From: Methanobacteriaceae archaeon
GTDB lineage: Archaea > Methanobacteriota > Methanobacteria > Methanobacteriales > Methanobacteriaceae
NCBI GenBank assembly: GCA_013403005.1
Contig: JACBOA010000006.1
Location: 44,561 to 108,560 of the forward strand
Direction: 5' to 3'
Length of the DNA stretch: 64,000 nucleotides
Below are positions 46,909 through 57,575 of this stretch, in pieces. The number at the start of each line of letters is the position of its first letter. Position 1 is the stretch's first letter. The position numbers and the translations under genes are program-made. Under the pieces are notes generated by a model, which searched no databases, had not been told where the DNA came from, and was given only the letters and a program-made list of their open reading frames with translations.

Positions 46909-48570
46909 TCAGTCTAGGAGTTTACCGGTGATGGTGCAGAATATGGGACCCCGGATGTCAATCACCTTGTTTTTACTGGTTATGTAACGCATGGCCACTT
47001 CATCCAGTACAAGGTTAACATCAGAAGGTGCTTTGGCAATGGTAGTCCTTAAAGTGACATTTTCCTCTCCACTCACCACCATCTCCTCTATGCGATAGGC
47101 GGCTTGGGATGCCACCCCCTCCAAGTAACTGATACCCGTGGGTATGCCCTTTTTCAGGGCCTGTATAGCCAGATCATCCACAATTTCCTTTCCCATATTT
47201 GCAATGATTTCATCAATCACATCCTCAGGGGGTTGGAGACCATGAAGGGTGCTGGGATGGGGCACTCCCACAACATTCCCATCATAAACATATATACGGT
47301 TCCAACTGGCCGGTCCAAGGAGTTTGGTTCCTGCCTCTGGCTCTATAATCTTAACTTCAATGTTTTTATCCATGAACTCCCCCTTAAAAGCAGTGAACTG
47401 GCAGGGAGATTCCGAGTCACCATGTTCCCGGGCAGTGCTGATAATGGATTCGGCCAGTCTTCTACCCTCATCTGTCACCGGGTAAAGGTTCATACGGAGC
47501 ATGGAAGCTAACTCACGGTCACTGAGGCTTTTCTTGGTGTAGATCTGGGGGTAAACCATTTTACGGATATCCTCATAACCACCCATGATCATGGCCATTC
47601 TCTCAGCACCCACTCCCAGATTCATGACTTCCTGGTCAATACCATAACGAGCCAGGGCGATAGGTGAATATAATCCGAAGGTGGCTACCTCCACCCAGTC
47701 CTTTAACTGCGGATGGTAACCGTAAACCTCAGTCTGGGTTCCGGGAATGTAATATTTGGATTTCTTCTCATCAGGTAAGAATTTGAACTTTTCAAAACCA
47801 AAATATTCTAGTAAACTCTCAGAAACAGCCATTCCCATATCCAGAGAAACCTCATCATCCATCCAGACACATGAAGCAGAGTGATAGGTCATCAGGTGAC
47901 TGGAATCTTCCCTCTGCTCCCGGCGCAAACAACGGTCAATGGAAAATAATTTAACAGGCAATGGATGGGTTTTAATCATGGATTCCAGGGTTATGAACCA
48001 GCCAGAAGTCATGTGTGAGCGTAAAGTGGTTTTACTGGAGATGGGAGTGAGTTCTCTCAGCTCTGGAAAAACCCTCTCCAGGACTCTGAGACCATCAGCA
48101 TCCTTCACCTCCAGGGCATTTGAAACGTCTCGTACCAGGTCATCGCCACTGGTATCACCCTTTTTGTAACTGCGAAACACTTCTTTCAGGGACTGAATTT
48201 TAGCCTCATCCAGTGAAACTCCCAGATTTTCTATTTTCTCAATTTTGTCCATCCCAATTCCTATATCTGGACGGGGCAGGCCAGCCAGGTAGAAGCAGCG
48301 ATCTAAAACTGCAGGGGCTTCCGGTCCGAACTGGCGGTAAATATGGTCTTCTTCAATAAACAGGGGGTTGATGGTTTCGGAAAAACCCAGCATGAGGTAT
48401 GCCTGGCGTAGTCTGGCAATGGTATTATACAGGGGGTGAGTTTGCCCAGTTTTAAGGTGTATCCGGGGATATTCCTCATCATGATGGGGTTTTTTCAGGT
48501 TTAGACCTGTTTCCACCCAGGCCTTTTCAAAATCCCTCTTTGCCAGTTTCAAAATCTCCTTCTTCTTCAC
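46909..48570 (-). CDS. sepS: O-phosphoseryl-tRNA(Cys) synthetase (SepRS)
   Basis: A 553-residue class II synthetase that charges tRNA-Cys with O-phosphoserine; SepCysS then makes Cys-tRNA. This replaces or supplements CysRS in methanogens. The N-terminal KLAKRDFEKAWVETG, motif 2 RCLRREQREDSSHLMTYHSASCVW (split here as LRREQREDSSHL and TYHSASCVW) and motif 3 GVGAERMAMI support SepRS over the related PheRS alpha. The open frame begins at an ATG at 48585, but GGGAGG seven bases before a GTG at 48570 makes that the better start. SepCysS is not in the window. The gene diverges from tfrA. Confidence 0.93.
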   Translation of the reverse strand: MKKKEILKLAKRDFEKAWVETGLNLKKPHHDEEYPRIHLKTGQTHPLYNTIARLRQAYLMLGFSETINPLFIEEDHIYRQFGPEAPAVLDRCFYLAGLPRPDIGIGMDKIEKIENLGVSLDEAKIQSLKEVFRSYKKGDTSGDDLVRDVSNALEVKDADGLRVLERVFPELRELTPISSKTTLRSHMTSGWFITLESMIKTHPLPVKLFSIDRCLRREQREDSSHLMTYHSASCVWMDDEVSLDMGMAVSESLLEYFGFEKFKFLPDEKKSKYYIPGTQTEVYGYHPQLKDWVEVATFGLYSPIALARYGIDQEVMNLGVGAERMAMIMGGYEDIRKMVYPQIYTKKSLSDRELASMLRMNLYPVTDEGRRLAESIISTAREHGDSESPCQFTAFKGEFMDKNIEVKIIEPEAGTKLLGPASWNRIYVYDGNVVGVPHPSTLHGLQPPEDVIDEIIANMGKEIVDDLAIQALKKGIPTGISYLEGVASQAAYRIEEMVVSGEENVTLRTTIAKAPSDVNLVLDEVAMRYITSKNKVIDIRGPIFCTITGKLLD

Positions 48571-48722
48571 TAAACATCCTCCCATGGGTTAAAAGAAATA
48601 CTGGGTTATAAGATAATAACAAATTCTTCTTACCAGTTTTTATATTTGTTTTTAATTATACTCTTAAGCTTTTGTTGGTTTACTTAAAAAACTTAAATAA
48701 AACTAAGGTGCAATCTCATATC

Positions 48723-50369
<1,647 letters not shown>

Positions 50370-50859
50370 GTATCTTCTCTAGATCTTTTTTGATGCAATG
50401 CGATGAATTCAATTTAATGAATTAAGGATCCTAACGTCTTTTCGCAGTCATAAAACGACTTTAATGGCTTCAAGGCATGTTTAATTAAAAGTTGACTAGG
50501 ACCCATCTAGCTTTTTGTTATTCATTTCCTTATCTGTACAATATCCTTGGTTTGGAAATCATTGTTTGGTTAATAAATTATTATAGTTAGTGATTTTTTT
50601 TAATTTTATCATTAAAAATACCTAATCCACTGATTATAAGTTTTTTATCTTTTTTTCTTTTTTTGAGAATATAATACGGACAAAAAATAGGAAATTTTGC
50701 TTATTGAAATTGAAAGATATTTTTTTTAAATCTATCAAGCTATTTATATAGCCTAAATTTGATGATTCTGTATCCAAATAATGCTTCATACAATCTTCAA
50801 AAGGTTAATAAACAATTAAAGATTTATTTTAAAATCAATTAGTTAGGGAGGTTAAGTGG
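50370..50859. other. AT-rich intergenic region after tfrA
   Basis: About 490 bases with no supported gene on either strand. Long T-tracts at 50594-50602 and 50641-50665 could terminate tfrA transcripts. TTTATATAG near 50751 and ATTTATTTTAAAATC near 50822 are possible TATA elements for the next gene, which has GGGAGGTTA as ribosome binding site. Confidence 0.4.
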
Positions 50860-51675
50860 ATGTATTGTCATAATTGCGGAGCCAAAAACGTAGAAAATGC
50901 TATTTTCTGTGAAAAGTGTGGTACTAAATTATCTGAACCTAATGTCAGAGCATCAAAATCAATGGGAAATAAAACTTCCTTCACAGGCAAAAATAAACCT
51001 TCAACCATACTGGTAGTTATAGGTTATATTTTTGCTATTTTAGGGGGGCTTATTGGTATTTTAATTGGTGTATATCTTTATACACGTGATAATCAGGATT
51101 CTAAGTTTCATGGCAGGAATATGTTGGTAATAGCTGCGGTCATTATATGTTTAAGTGTTATTGCAACATCCTTATTTTCTGGATCATTAAACACACCTAT
51201 TGCACCTGCAATGGGTACCAAAAACTTCAACAATGGCCAATTCTCATTTGATTACCCTGATGTGTGGAATATCAACAATACTAGAACTGACGCATCAATG
51301 ACTGCTGTAGATTTAGGAGATTCAAACATGTACCAAACGGATGTAGTAAAGTCATCTGGAGTAGTTATAGGTAAAATACTTAAATCTTCAGGAAGGACTG
51401 TGGAGGATAGTAAGAACATGTTCCTAGCGTTATCAGGCGATATGAAAGAGACAAGCACTAATTATATTACGGTGGATGGTGTTACAGCCAAAGAATCGAT
51501 TTACACCGGACCTAACAATCATGGTCATGTCACGGAAGTTAGAGCTATAACTTGGGAGAAAGGCGATTCAACCTATATGATAATGTGCATAGCACGGGGA
51601 TCTGATCTTGGAAACACTTTAAATAGTCAGAAAAAGTATTTTGACACCATTATAAACAGTTTCAGAACATTATAG
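50860..51675 (+). CDS. Zinc-ribbon membrane protein with PsbP-like extracellular domain
   Basis: A 271-residue protein. Residues 1-24 form a zinc ribbon (CHNCG..CEKCG, Cys3, Cys6, Cys18, Cys21). Two membrane helices follow at about 49-70 and 88-107. Residues 120-271 form a soluble domain starting FNNGQFSFDYPDVW, which resembles the PsbP-like/DUF fold of surface lipoproteins in methanogens. The name is structural only; function is unknown. It faces, convergently, a minus-strand run of three related zinc-ribbon or membrane genes, suggesting a shared theme. Confidence 0.65.
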   Translation: MYCHNCGAKNVENAIFCEKCGTKLSEPNVRASKSMGNKTSFTGKNKPSTILVVIGYIFAILGGLIGILIGVYLYTRDNQDSKFHGRNMLVIAAVIICLSVIATSLFSGSLNTPIAPAMGTKNFNNGQFSFDYPDVWNINNTRTDASMTAVDLGDSNMYQTDVVKSSGVVIGKILKSSGRTVEDSKNMFLALSGDMKETSTNYITVDGVTAKESIYTGPNNHGHVTEVRAITWEKGDSTYMIMCIARGSDLGNTLNSQKKYFDTIINSFRTL

Positions 51676-51903
51676 ATCAAACATTATAAATCAATTTTTT
51701 AATTTTTTTTATAGTGAACCACAATTTAGGGATTGTAAAGATAATGGCGGTCTTACTTCCCATTCAAATTTGAAATTCGTTTATTATGGTTTTTTCATCC
51801 AAAAAAGATAATTTAAGGCAAAAATTTATAGCAGGTATCAATCAATCTCCAATAACTTTACAGTCCCCAAATTTTAAAAAAATTTTGTTCTGATGTCAAT
51901 TGA

Positions 51904-52443
51904 TTATTTCACTTGAAACCTATCTCCAATTTTAGGTTCCAAAATTCGTTCAAACAGCTCTAAATAGTTTTTTTTGAATTTCTTCCCTGCTAAAACGTAT
52001 TTTGAAGTACTTGTGGTTGTGGTTATTTCCAGGAAAGTATTCCAAAAATTATTAGAAAGTTCTGCTTTTTCTATTTCATCATAGGATATAATCTCGATTT
52101 CAGGGTATTTCTCTTGAATCTCATTGATGTTAATTGGATCATTCAATTCCACGTTACATTCATGTTTAACTAATTCTTTCATATTCATATTCTTCCCAGA
52201 AAAACTTGAACGCGAACATTTATCTTTCAAGATATGATTGGTGGTGAAATATAGGGTTTTAGGATCTGCCAATCTTTTCCCTGTTTGGGAAACAATAATG
52301 GAGGTGATTATTAACTCTTCACCTTTAACATCATTATCTTCTTTTTCCCCGAAAATCTCGATAGCTTCACCACATTTCATACAATAATTTTCTCTAGGAG
52401 TTTTATTTCCACAATTAGGGCAATATATAAATCCATTTTCCAT
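51904..52443 (-). CDS. Zinc-ribbon protein with PH-like domain
   Basis: A 179-residue protein, last of a three-gene run. Its N-terminal CPNCG..CMKCG (about 7-23) is a zinc ribbon. The rest (about 43-175) alternates strands with a TLYFTTNHILKDK segment and a SYDEIEKAELSNNFWNTFLEITTTT segment, the pattern of PH-like domains that follow zinc ribbons in archaeal membrane-associated proteins. The predicted GTG at 52449 is in frame, but the ATG at 52443 has better spacing from AGGA. Function is unknown. Confidence 0.6.
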   Translation of the reverse strand: MENGFIYCPNCGNKTPRENYCMKCGEAIEIFGEKEDNDVKGEELIITSIIVSQTGKRLADPKTLYFTTNHILKDKCSRSSFSGKNMNMKELVKHECNVELNDPININEIQEKYPEIEIISYDEIEKAELSNNFWNTFLEITTTTSTSKYVLAGKKFKKNYLELFERILEPKIGDRFQVK

Positions 52444-52459
52444 ATCCACACATCCTAAT

Positions 52460-52651
52460 TTATTTCAGGATTTTCGGTAAAGACTTCCATAAAATCAAAA
52501 TACCAGCAATGGCAAAAACCATTGATAAGAATATGTATAAGAGATTGGTTCCCACACTTTCCAGTGAAGTGGATATTTGGGAAAGTAAGTAAAGTATTAT
52601 AGCTAAAACAACCAATATTACTCCTATAATTGCTTTAATCTTATCATCCAT
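52460..52651 (-). CDS. Two-helix small membrane protein
   Basis: A 63-residue protein with two hydrophobic helices (about 6-24 and 33-55) and short charged ends. It has a good ribosome binding site (CAGGAGA) and lies four bases after the upstream zinc-ribbon gene and 10-16 bases before the next, so it is firmly inside the operon. No family was recognised. Confidence 0.6.
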   Translation of the reverse strand: MDDKIKAIIGVILVVLAIILYLLSQISTSLESVGTNLLYIFLSMVFAIAGILILWKSLPKILK

Positions 52652-52655
52652 TTGT

Positions 52656-52973
52656 TCATCTCCTGCTTAGTGATGATCCTAATATTATAATTAATATTAC
52701 AATGAGGATAATTATGTAATTATTTTTTAAAAGTATATAATTCGCTACTAAAATAAAAAAAGCTACCAAAACGACTATAAAAGTAATATTGTTTCTTTTA
52801 TCGAACACGCGATTTTCATCGATTATGGTATTGGAAGATCCAGTACTTTCACCACTCGGTTCATTTTTCTTAGAGTCTTGGGCCTTTTCTAATAAACTAC
52901 CTATATTTACACCACAAGCAGCACAAAATTCTGCATTTTCCGGATTTTCTTCTCCACATTTTGGACAGAACAT
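52656..52973 (-). CDS. Zinc-ribbon membrane protein
   Basis: A 105-residue protein. Residues 1-21 are a zinc ribbon (CPKCG..CAACG). A Ser/Glu/Lys-rich linker (22-58) leads to two closely spaced hydrophobic segments (about 60-78 and 84-101). The open frame runs up to 53033, but the family N-terminus MFCPKCGEENP and a GGAAGTG upstream place the start at the ATG at 52973. It is the first gene of the operon with the 63- and 179-residue products. Function is unknown. Confidence 0.62.
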   Translation of the reverse strand: MFCPKCGEENPENAEFCAACGVNIGSLLEKAQDSKKNEPSGESTGSSNTIIDENRVFDKRNNITFIVVLVAFFILVANYILLKNNYIIILIVILIIILGSSLSRR

Positions 52974-53033
52974 TTTAGCACTTCCAAACTCTATAAATGA
53001 ATAAATAGTAATTTTACTGTATAAAAATACCAT

Positions 53034-53340
53034 TCCCAGTTGATTCTATAGTCTATGATATTTTTCTTAAATTATTTAAATTTTTATCAGAGAGGGGATG
53101 CTAAGTTTACGGGTTGTATTTTGCATAATAAATTAAAATTCGTATTGAAATCCTTTATTATTGTTATTATTGTTATTTCACAAATAATAGACCAGTCACG
53201 TCAAAAATTTCCTTAAATATCCCTCAAACCCACCAACAACTTTGAAGTCCCAAAATGTAAATCCAAAAGCTATTTGGAATGATTTTTCCCATAATGAGGG
53301 CATTTATTGTTCTAAACAGTTAATATTGATAATTTTTAAT
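53034..53340. other. AT-rich intergenic region between zinc-ribbon operon and tRNA
   Basis: About 300 bases without a gene. TTGTTATTATTGTTATTTC near 53160 is a simple ATT-type repeat. Part of the region is probably the promoter of the minus-strand zinc-ribbon operon. Confidence 0.35.
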
Positions 53341-53356
53341 AATAGAAAGAAAAACA

Positions 53357-53428
53357 TGCCCTGACCGGGACTTGAACCCGGGTAATAGGATCCGCAATCC
53401 TACGTGATATCCACTACACTATCAGGGC
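53357..53428 (-). tRNA. tRNA-Arg (anticodon GCG)
   Basis: The minus strand folds into a full cloverleaf. The seven-base acceptor stem is GCCCTGA/TCAGGGC. The D arm lies around AGTGGAT. The anticodon stem TAGGA/TCCTA encloses TTGCGGA with anticodon GCG, which reads CGC/CGU arginine codons. The T arm CCGGG-TTCAAGT-CCCGG is standard. The discriminator is A and the CCA end is not encoded. There is no intron. A TATA-like TTATATTA lies about 15-25 bp upstream. Confidence 0.93.
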
Positions 53429-53440
53429 ATAAGTAAAATA

Positions 53441-53452
53441 GTAATATAAGGT
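53441..53452 (-). promoter_or_regulatory. TATA box of tRNA-Arg
   Basis: On the minus strand CCTTATATTACT precedes the mature tRNA end by about 13-24 bases, as expected for an archaeal tRNA promoter. On the other side a T-rich run (53341-53354) may terminate it. Confidence 0.45.
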
Positions 53453-53613
53453 ATTTAATCAAGTTTCAACAGTATGGGTTGGAACCTATTACTAGTTGGA
53501 TTTTTTTCTATTTAAGTGTTTTTTAGTGTTTTCGCTGATGTTTATTTATCAGTTTATTTCATCGAATATGCTGGCATGTCCTCCTGAGGGGAAATCTTAA
53601 CTCGAAGATGATT

Positions 53614-54081
53614 TTAAATTTCCATAAATTCATTTATTCTCTTCATAATTTCTTTTCGGAATTCTTCTCCAAGTTCAACAGATCTGCCCCGGTCATGCAT
53701 GGTGCTCCTTCCGAAGCAGGGATCTTCAAATGTTTTACCCTGAAATTGCACTGGTTCCCGGTAACGGGGAATGAAGTGCCAGTGCAGATGGGGTGAAGGG
53801 GGATCTAGAAGGTAAGAGGAGTTCATCAAACATCCCCAGTTGAACATGGTGGCATGAAAGGCCTTTTTGATTGCAGATTCCAATTCTTTAACTACTCTGG
53901 ATAAATCCATCCATTCTTCATCCTTTAAACCGGAAAGTTCTTTTTCATCTCTTTTAAGAGCCACCACACAGGTTCCCAGGTTCCTCTGATCCGGGGCTAG
54001 GATAATAAGCCAGTAATCAGTTTCAGCCAACAATTCACCAAATTCATGTTGGGTTAATTTTTCAAAATACTCACATTCCAC
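53614..54081 (-). CDS. HIT-family protein
   Basis: A 155-residue histidine-triad protein. HLHWHFIPRY (about 99-108) is the HxHxHxx catalytic motif that hydrolyses nucleotide alpha-phosphate bonds. The N-terminal half has the usual DYWLIILAPDQRNLGTCVVALKR strands and an FNWGCLMN segment before the triad. Members act on AMP-lysine, AP4A or similar; this version belongs to an archaeal branch with an extended C-terminus. The start is a GTG at 54081. The gene is monocistronic between the tRNA and the PAP2-like gene. Confidence 0.85.
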   Translation of the reverse strand: MECEYFEKLTQHEFGELLAETDYWLIILAPDQRNLGTCVVALKRDEKELSGLKDEEWMDLSRVVKELESAIKKAFHATMFNWGCLMNSSYLLDPPSPHLHWHFIPRYREPVQFQGKTFEDPCFGRSTMHDRGRSVELGEEFRKEIMKRINEFMEI

Positions 54082-54230
54082 CTAAAAACACATCCACAGA
54101 TTTAAAACATGTTTACAGAAGTGCTGATGATTAAAGTCCTGATGCATTAAGTACTATTGTATTTAGTATATTATATTCAGATTAAATAATAAAAAATCTC
54201 ATTCTTCCCATTCTTTGGTTAAGTATTCCT

Positions 54231-54842
54231 TTAAAATCCTATTAAAAGGTAAATCTGGGTGGCGGTTAAAAAATAACCTAGAAATGTGCCGGTTATAAGC
54301 TGGGCAGGGGTGTGTTTTTTCAGGTAAAGCCGGCTCCAGACAACCAGGGGTACCAGTAAACTGAAGAGAAGTCCGGTCCATCCGAAAAGGTATATTATGG
54401 CAGTTGCAGGGCCGGCAATCCCCATAGCATGTATGCTGATTTTCCAGAAAAGGCTGAATAGGAGTACAACAATGGTGTTGGTCAGATAGCAAAACATTAA
54501 AACCGTGGTAAGTTGCGGTGCTCCCAGAAGGTTAAGCACCACCACCCCCATGATATAAGACAGTATCACCAGTAACAGTGGATAAATCCGATCCTGCCTG
54601 CGGGGCATGTCCACTTCCAAATTCTTCTTCTTGATCCAGGAAAAACTGGTCAGAATAGGCAGTAAACTCACAAAAAATATGCTGACACTAGAAAACCATA
54701 ACCAGTTTCCTTCAGATAAGAGACTGTAATTTATAATCAGGAAAACTGGAATTGCTACAAAGGGGGGGTTGGTAACAGCGGATATGAAATTTGCAATGTT
54801 CTCTTTCAGTTTAAATGATTGATTGTCCTTATAAATGGGCAT
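54231..54842 (-). CDS. PAP2-like membrane phosphatase
   Basis: A 203-residue membrane protein with about six helices. A partial PAP2 triad can be read: RRQDRIYPL after the second helix, WKISIHAMG (SxHxxG-like, about 133), and WSRLYLKKHTPAQLITG (SRxxxxxHxxxQ, about 168-184). The last position is usually Asp but is Gln here. PAP2 enzymes dephosphorylate lipid or polyprenyl phosphates at the membrane. The replaced residue leaves activity uncertain. There is no operon partner. Confidence 0.65.
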   Translation of the reverse strand: MPIYKDNQSFKLKENIANFISAVTNPPFVAIPVFLIINYSLLSEGNWLWFSSVSIFFVSLLPILTSFSWIKKKNLEVDMPRRQDRIYPLLLVILSYIMGVVVLNLLGAPQLTTVLMFCYLTNTIVVLLFSLFWKISIHAMGIAGPATAIIYLFGWTGLLFSLLVPLVVWSRLYLKKHTPAQLITGTFLGYFLTATQIYLLIGF

Positions 54843-54963
54843 GAATGCCTCCGTCTCATTTTTTTAGGTCTAACATCCACTTTAAAAATAGTAACTAATA
54901 AAATGTTTCATCAAACCTTTCCAGTTAGGGATGATTTTTCAAGGAAGGAGTTAAAATGAGATT

Positions 54964-55404
54964 CTATTCTACATAAATTCTAAAGGTGTAGCTTCCACAG
55001 TTACGGGAAGCAGTGGCCAGGTTACGGGCATTATCAAGATCAAGTTTCCCAGCAATAGGTTTGCCTTTCAACTGGTTTTCTTCAGTTAATAGGTAGCTGC
55101 AGGGTAAGTTTTTATCAAGAAAAGATGATGCAATCTGCCCCGATTTTTTTATACTAGCCTCACTATTGTTTCCGGAGCTGAGAGCATTAGACATGCTATC
55201 TAAAACTGTCATCCCATCAGCATCAGTATATCGGGCCATAAGCTCCATAATATCCTGGGCTTTTTGGTTTGATAAGACTTCTGAGTGTGATTCCGGTGAC
55301 GCAGTTATGTTGCTAACTGTGAAAAGAACAATCATAATTGGTATCAGTGCTAAAACTGCATCCAGAGTGTATGCAAATCCTTTCTCATCCATATTGTCCA
55401 TCAA
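54964..55404 (-). CDS. Pilin-like single-helix exported protein
   Basis: A 146-residue protein. DEKGFAYTLDAVLALIPIMIVLFTV (residues 6-30, split at the KGF site) resembles an archaeal type IV prepilin: a short basic leader ending in Gly, then a hydrophobic helix. The remainder is an extracellular domain with two Cys (about 101 and 135) that could form a disulfide. No pilus machinery is near. It begins 25 bases after the AIR-synthase-like gene on the same strand and may be cotranscribed with it. Processing by a class III peptidase is inferred. Confidence 0.6.
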   Translation of the reverse strand: MMDNMDEKGFAYTLDAVLALIPIMIVLFTVSNITASPESHSEVLSNQKAQDIMELMARYTDADGMTVLDSMSNALSSGNNSEASIKKSGQIASSFLDKNLPCSYLLTEENQLKGKPIAGKLDLDNARNLATASRNCGSYTFRIYVE

Positions 55405-55428
55405 TAAGTTTTTTTTTTTAAATGTAGG

Positions 55429-56802
55429 TTAAAGAGTTAATTGGGGGTGATTCTCCTTTATTCTCTTAACTACTTCATTTTTTTTCTCAATTGCTTCATG
55501 AGCTGCTCTTTCCACTTTTTGCTTCATTTGGTCAAAGTCTTCAGGGTGAAGATCACCCACCATCTTTTTTATCTTGGTGTAGGCTGCTTCTCTGAATAGT
55601 GGTTTAAGTTCTTTTTCACCCTCATCACTCACTAGCCGGGGAATTCCCGTATCATCCACCTCACCAATCCGACCTATTCTAACTCCAGCTTTAGAAACGG
55701 TTTTCTCCACCTTACGGGCCACATCGGCAGTGGCAATAATCATTAAGGAGTCCACGGAAACACCCAGAGGATCGATATCCAGTTTTTCCAGCATTTCCAG
55801 GACCTGGGGGTTTACCAGTTGCCGTATCTCATCCTCCCAGAATGCTAACCCCAAGCCGGTGGTTTGAGATATCTCATGAGCATCACCTCTGAGCCCGCCA
55901 TTGGTCACATCGGTCATGGCATGCACTTCAGGAAGCAGTCCTGCCTTTAGTATTGCTTCTGAGGCCTGTATGAAACTGACATCCATGGTCTCCCAAACCA
56001 CATCAAATAGGCCGTGATAGAGGGCAGTGGTGGTTATGGTTCCTCCACCTGAACCTTCGGTGAGTAAAATCACGTCGCCTGCTTCTGCTCTTTTCCGGGC
56101 GGTGGGGGGGTGGGGTGATATTCCCACTGCTCCCACTGCACTCACCAGCCGGTCTCCCAGTACCATGTCTCCACCCACGCGCAGGGTGCTGCCTGCAACC
56201 AGGGGCACTCCAGTAAGTTCTGACACGGCACATACTCCGGCAGTGTAATCGAAGAGTTTTCCCACTTCTCCATCATCTGCCAGGTGCAGGTCACTGAGAA
56301 GGGCCACTGGCTGAGAACCCATAACACAGACATCGCGCATGGCAGCTCGGGCCACATGAAAACCGCCTAAAAAGGGATATTCACTAAGTCTGGAGTGAAT
56401 TCCATCAACTGCCGTGGTGATGTATATTTCATCCACTCCAGCAGGTGCTTTGACCACTCCTCCATCATCCTGTGCTGTGGGATTGATGAAAGCGTCGGTG
56501 TGGCTGCTTTTGACGATTTCTGCTATCTGACGGTGAACAAAAAAGTCTCCGGCGCCTCTGGATCCTACACCCATTTCTCCCATACCCACTCCGGATATGG
56601 GATATTTTATGAGGGTTTTCAGGGATTCATCAGGATGGTCTTCGATTTTAAGGGTGTATTTGACTTCATCCAGCACAGCTTCTGCCATTTTATTGGCCTG
56701 TTCTGGTTTAATCTCTTTGAATTCAAGTATCTTTTCCTGAAGTCTTTTTTGAACAGTTTCTTCCTTACCCTCTGCCAGGCTGCGCCTAACGAAACCTTCC
56801 AT
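55429..56802 (-). CDS. AIR-synthase/HypE-related protein of methanogens
   Basis: A 457-residue protein of the PurM/HypE/SelD ATP-binding superfamily. Residues 1-60 are a helical N-terminal extension. Residues about 85-410 hold the core: GVGMGEMGVGSRGAGDFFVH, a VKAPAGVDEIYITTAVDGIHSRL active-site region, DVCVMGSQPVALLSDLHLADDG, and LLTEGSGGGTITT. A basic C-terminus follows. Methanogens carry several such AIR-synthase-related proteins of unknown role. The ATG at 56802 is chosen over the frame's far upstream limit; a GTG at 56808 with GGTG upstream is an alternative. It follows hisH (88-base gap). Confidence 0.8.
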   Translation of the reverse strand: MEGFVRRSLAEGKEETVQKRLQEKILEFKEIKPEQANKMAEAVLDEVKYTLKIEDHPDESLKTLIKYPISGVGMGEMGVGSRGAGDFFVHRQIAEIVKSSHTDAFINPTAQDDGGVVKAPAGVDEIYITTAVDGIHSRLSEYPFLGGFHVARAAMRDVCVMGSQPVALLSDLHLADDGEVGKLFDYTAGVCAVSELTGVPLVAGSTLRVGGDMVLGDRLVSAVGAVGISPHPPTARKRAEAGDVILLTEGSGGGTITTTALYHGLFDVVWETMDVSFIQASEAILKAGLLPEVHAMTDVTNGGLRGDAHEISQTTGLGLAFWEDEIRQLVNPQVLEMLEKLDIDPLGVSVDSLMIIATADVARKVEKTVSKAGVRIGRIGEVDDTGIPRLVSDEGEKELKPLFREAAYTKIKKMVGDLHPEDFDQMKQKVERAAHEAIEKKNEVVKRIKENHPQLTL

Positions 56803-56890
56803 ATCCACAGTAACACCTTCTTTAGTAATACAAATATATAAACTTTTCTTACACCGTGTTTTTTTTAACTGTTTGCGTCTTAAAAAATAA

Positions 56891-57502
56891 TTATATAACT
56901 TTTTCAAGGAAGTTTTTAAGAATTTCAAGCCCTGCATCGCCACTTTTTTCCGGATGAAATTGAGTGGCGAATGTATTATCATATCCCACTACAGCAGGAA
57001 CTTCGAGACCGTAATCAACAGTTGCCAATACCACATCTTCATCATCTGGCTGCACATAATACGAGTGCACGAAATACATGTAATCATCAGTTATCCCTTT
57101 AAGTAAAGGTGATTCTTGCCTGATATTGAGGTTATTCCAGCCCATATGGGGTATTTTAAGGTTCTCATTTCTTAATTCCTCCGGAAATCTGAGCACCTTT
57201 CCCGGGAAGACATCCAGTCCTTTCACACCGGGACTTTCTTCACTTTCACTGAAAAGTACCTGAAGACCCAGACAGACTCCTAAAAATGGTTTATCATCTC
57301 GGATGTGTTGATGGATGATGTTCTCGTATTTTCTCAAGTGTTCCATGGCAGTTCCAAAGGCACCAACTCCTGGGAGGACCAGTGCATCTGCTTTTTCAAG
57401 CAGGGATTTTTCCCGGGTTACCACCACATCTGCATCTGCCTTCTGGAAGCCATTGCGGATGCTTTTCAGGTTTCCACTGCCATAATCAATAATTGCTATC
57501 AT
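56891..57502 (-). CDS. hisH: Imidazole glycerol phosphate synthase, glutaminase subunit
   Basis: A 203-residue class I glutamine amidotransferase that feeds ammonia to HisF in histidine synthesis. IIDYGSGNLKSIRNGF is the N-terminal signature, DALVLPGVGAFG is the oxyanion loop, LGVCLGLQVLFSESEES has the catalytic Cys (about 78), and ATQFHPEKSG near the C-terminus has the His-Glu pair. It is complete. hisF is not adjacent; hisB is 43 kb away, so the his genes are dispersed, as in other Methanobacteriales. Confidence 0.96.
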   Translation of the reverse strand: MIAIIDYGSGNLKSIRNGFQKADADVVVTREKSLLEKADALVLPGVGAFGTAMEHLRKYENIIHQHIRDDKPFLGVCLGLQVLFSESEESPGVKGLDVFPGKVLRFPEELRNENLKIPHMGWNNLNIRQESPLLKGITDDYMYFVHSYYVQPDDEDVVLATVDYGLEVPAVVGYDNTFATQFHPEKSGDAGLEILKNFLEKVI

Positions 57503-57575
57503 ATGATATGGGCCTTATATACCTTTAAATCAACCAAACTCTTTTTCAAAAATTAAAAGGAGATAAAAAAAAGAT

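Noticed and set aside
46909..48570. Phenylalanyl-tRNA synthetase alpha subunit
   Set aside because: Motifs and length fit SepRS, and the N-terminal sequence matches that family rather than PheRS.
53034..53356. CRISPR or ncRNA in the region before the tRNA
   Set aside because: Only simple ATT-type repetition; no regular repeats or stable fold visible.
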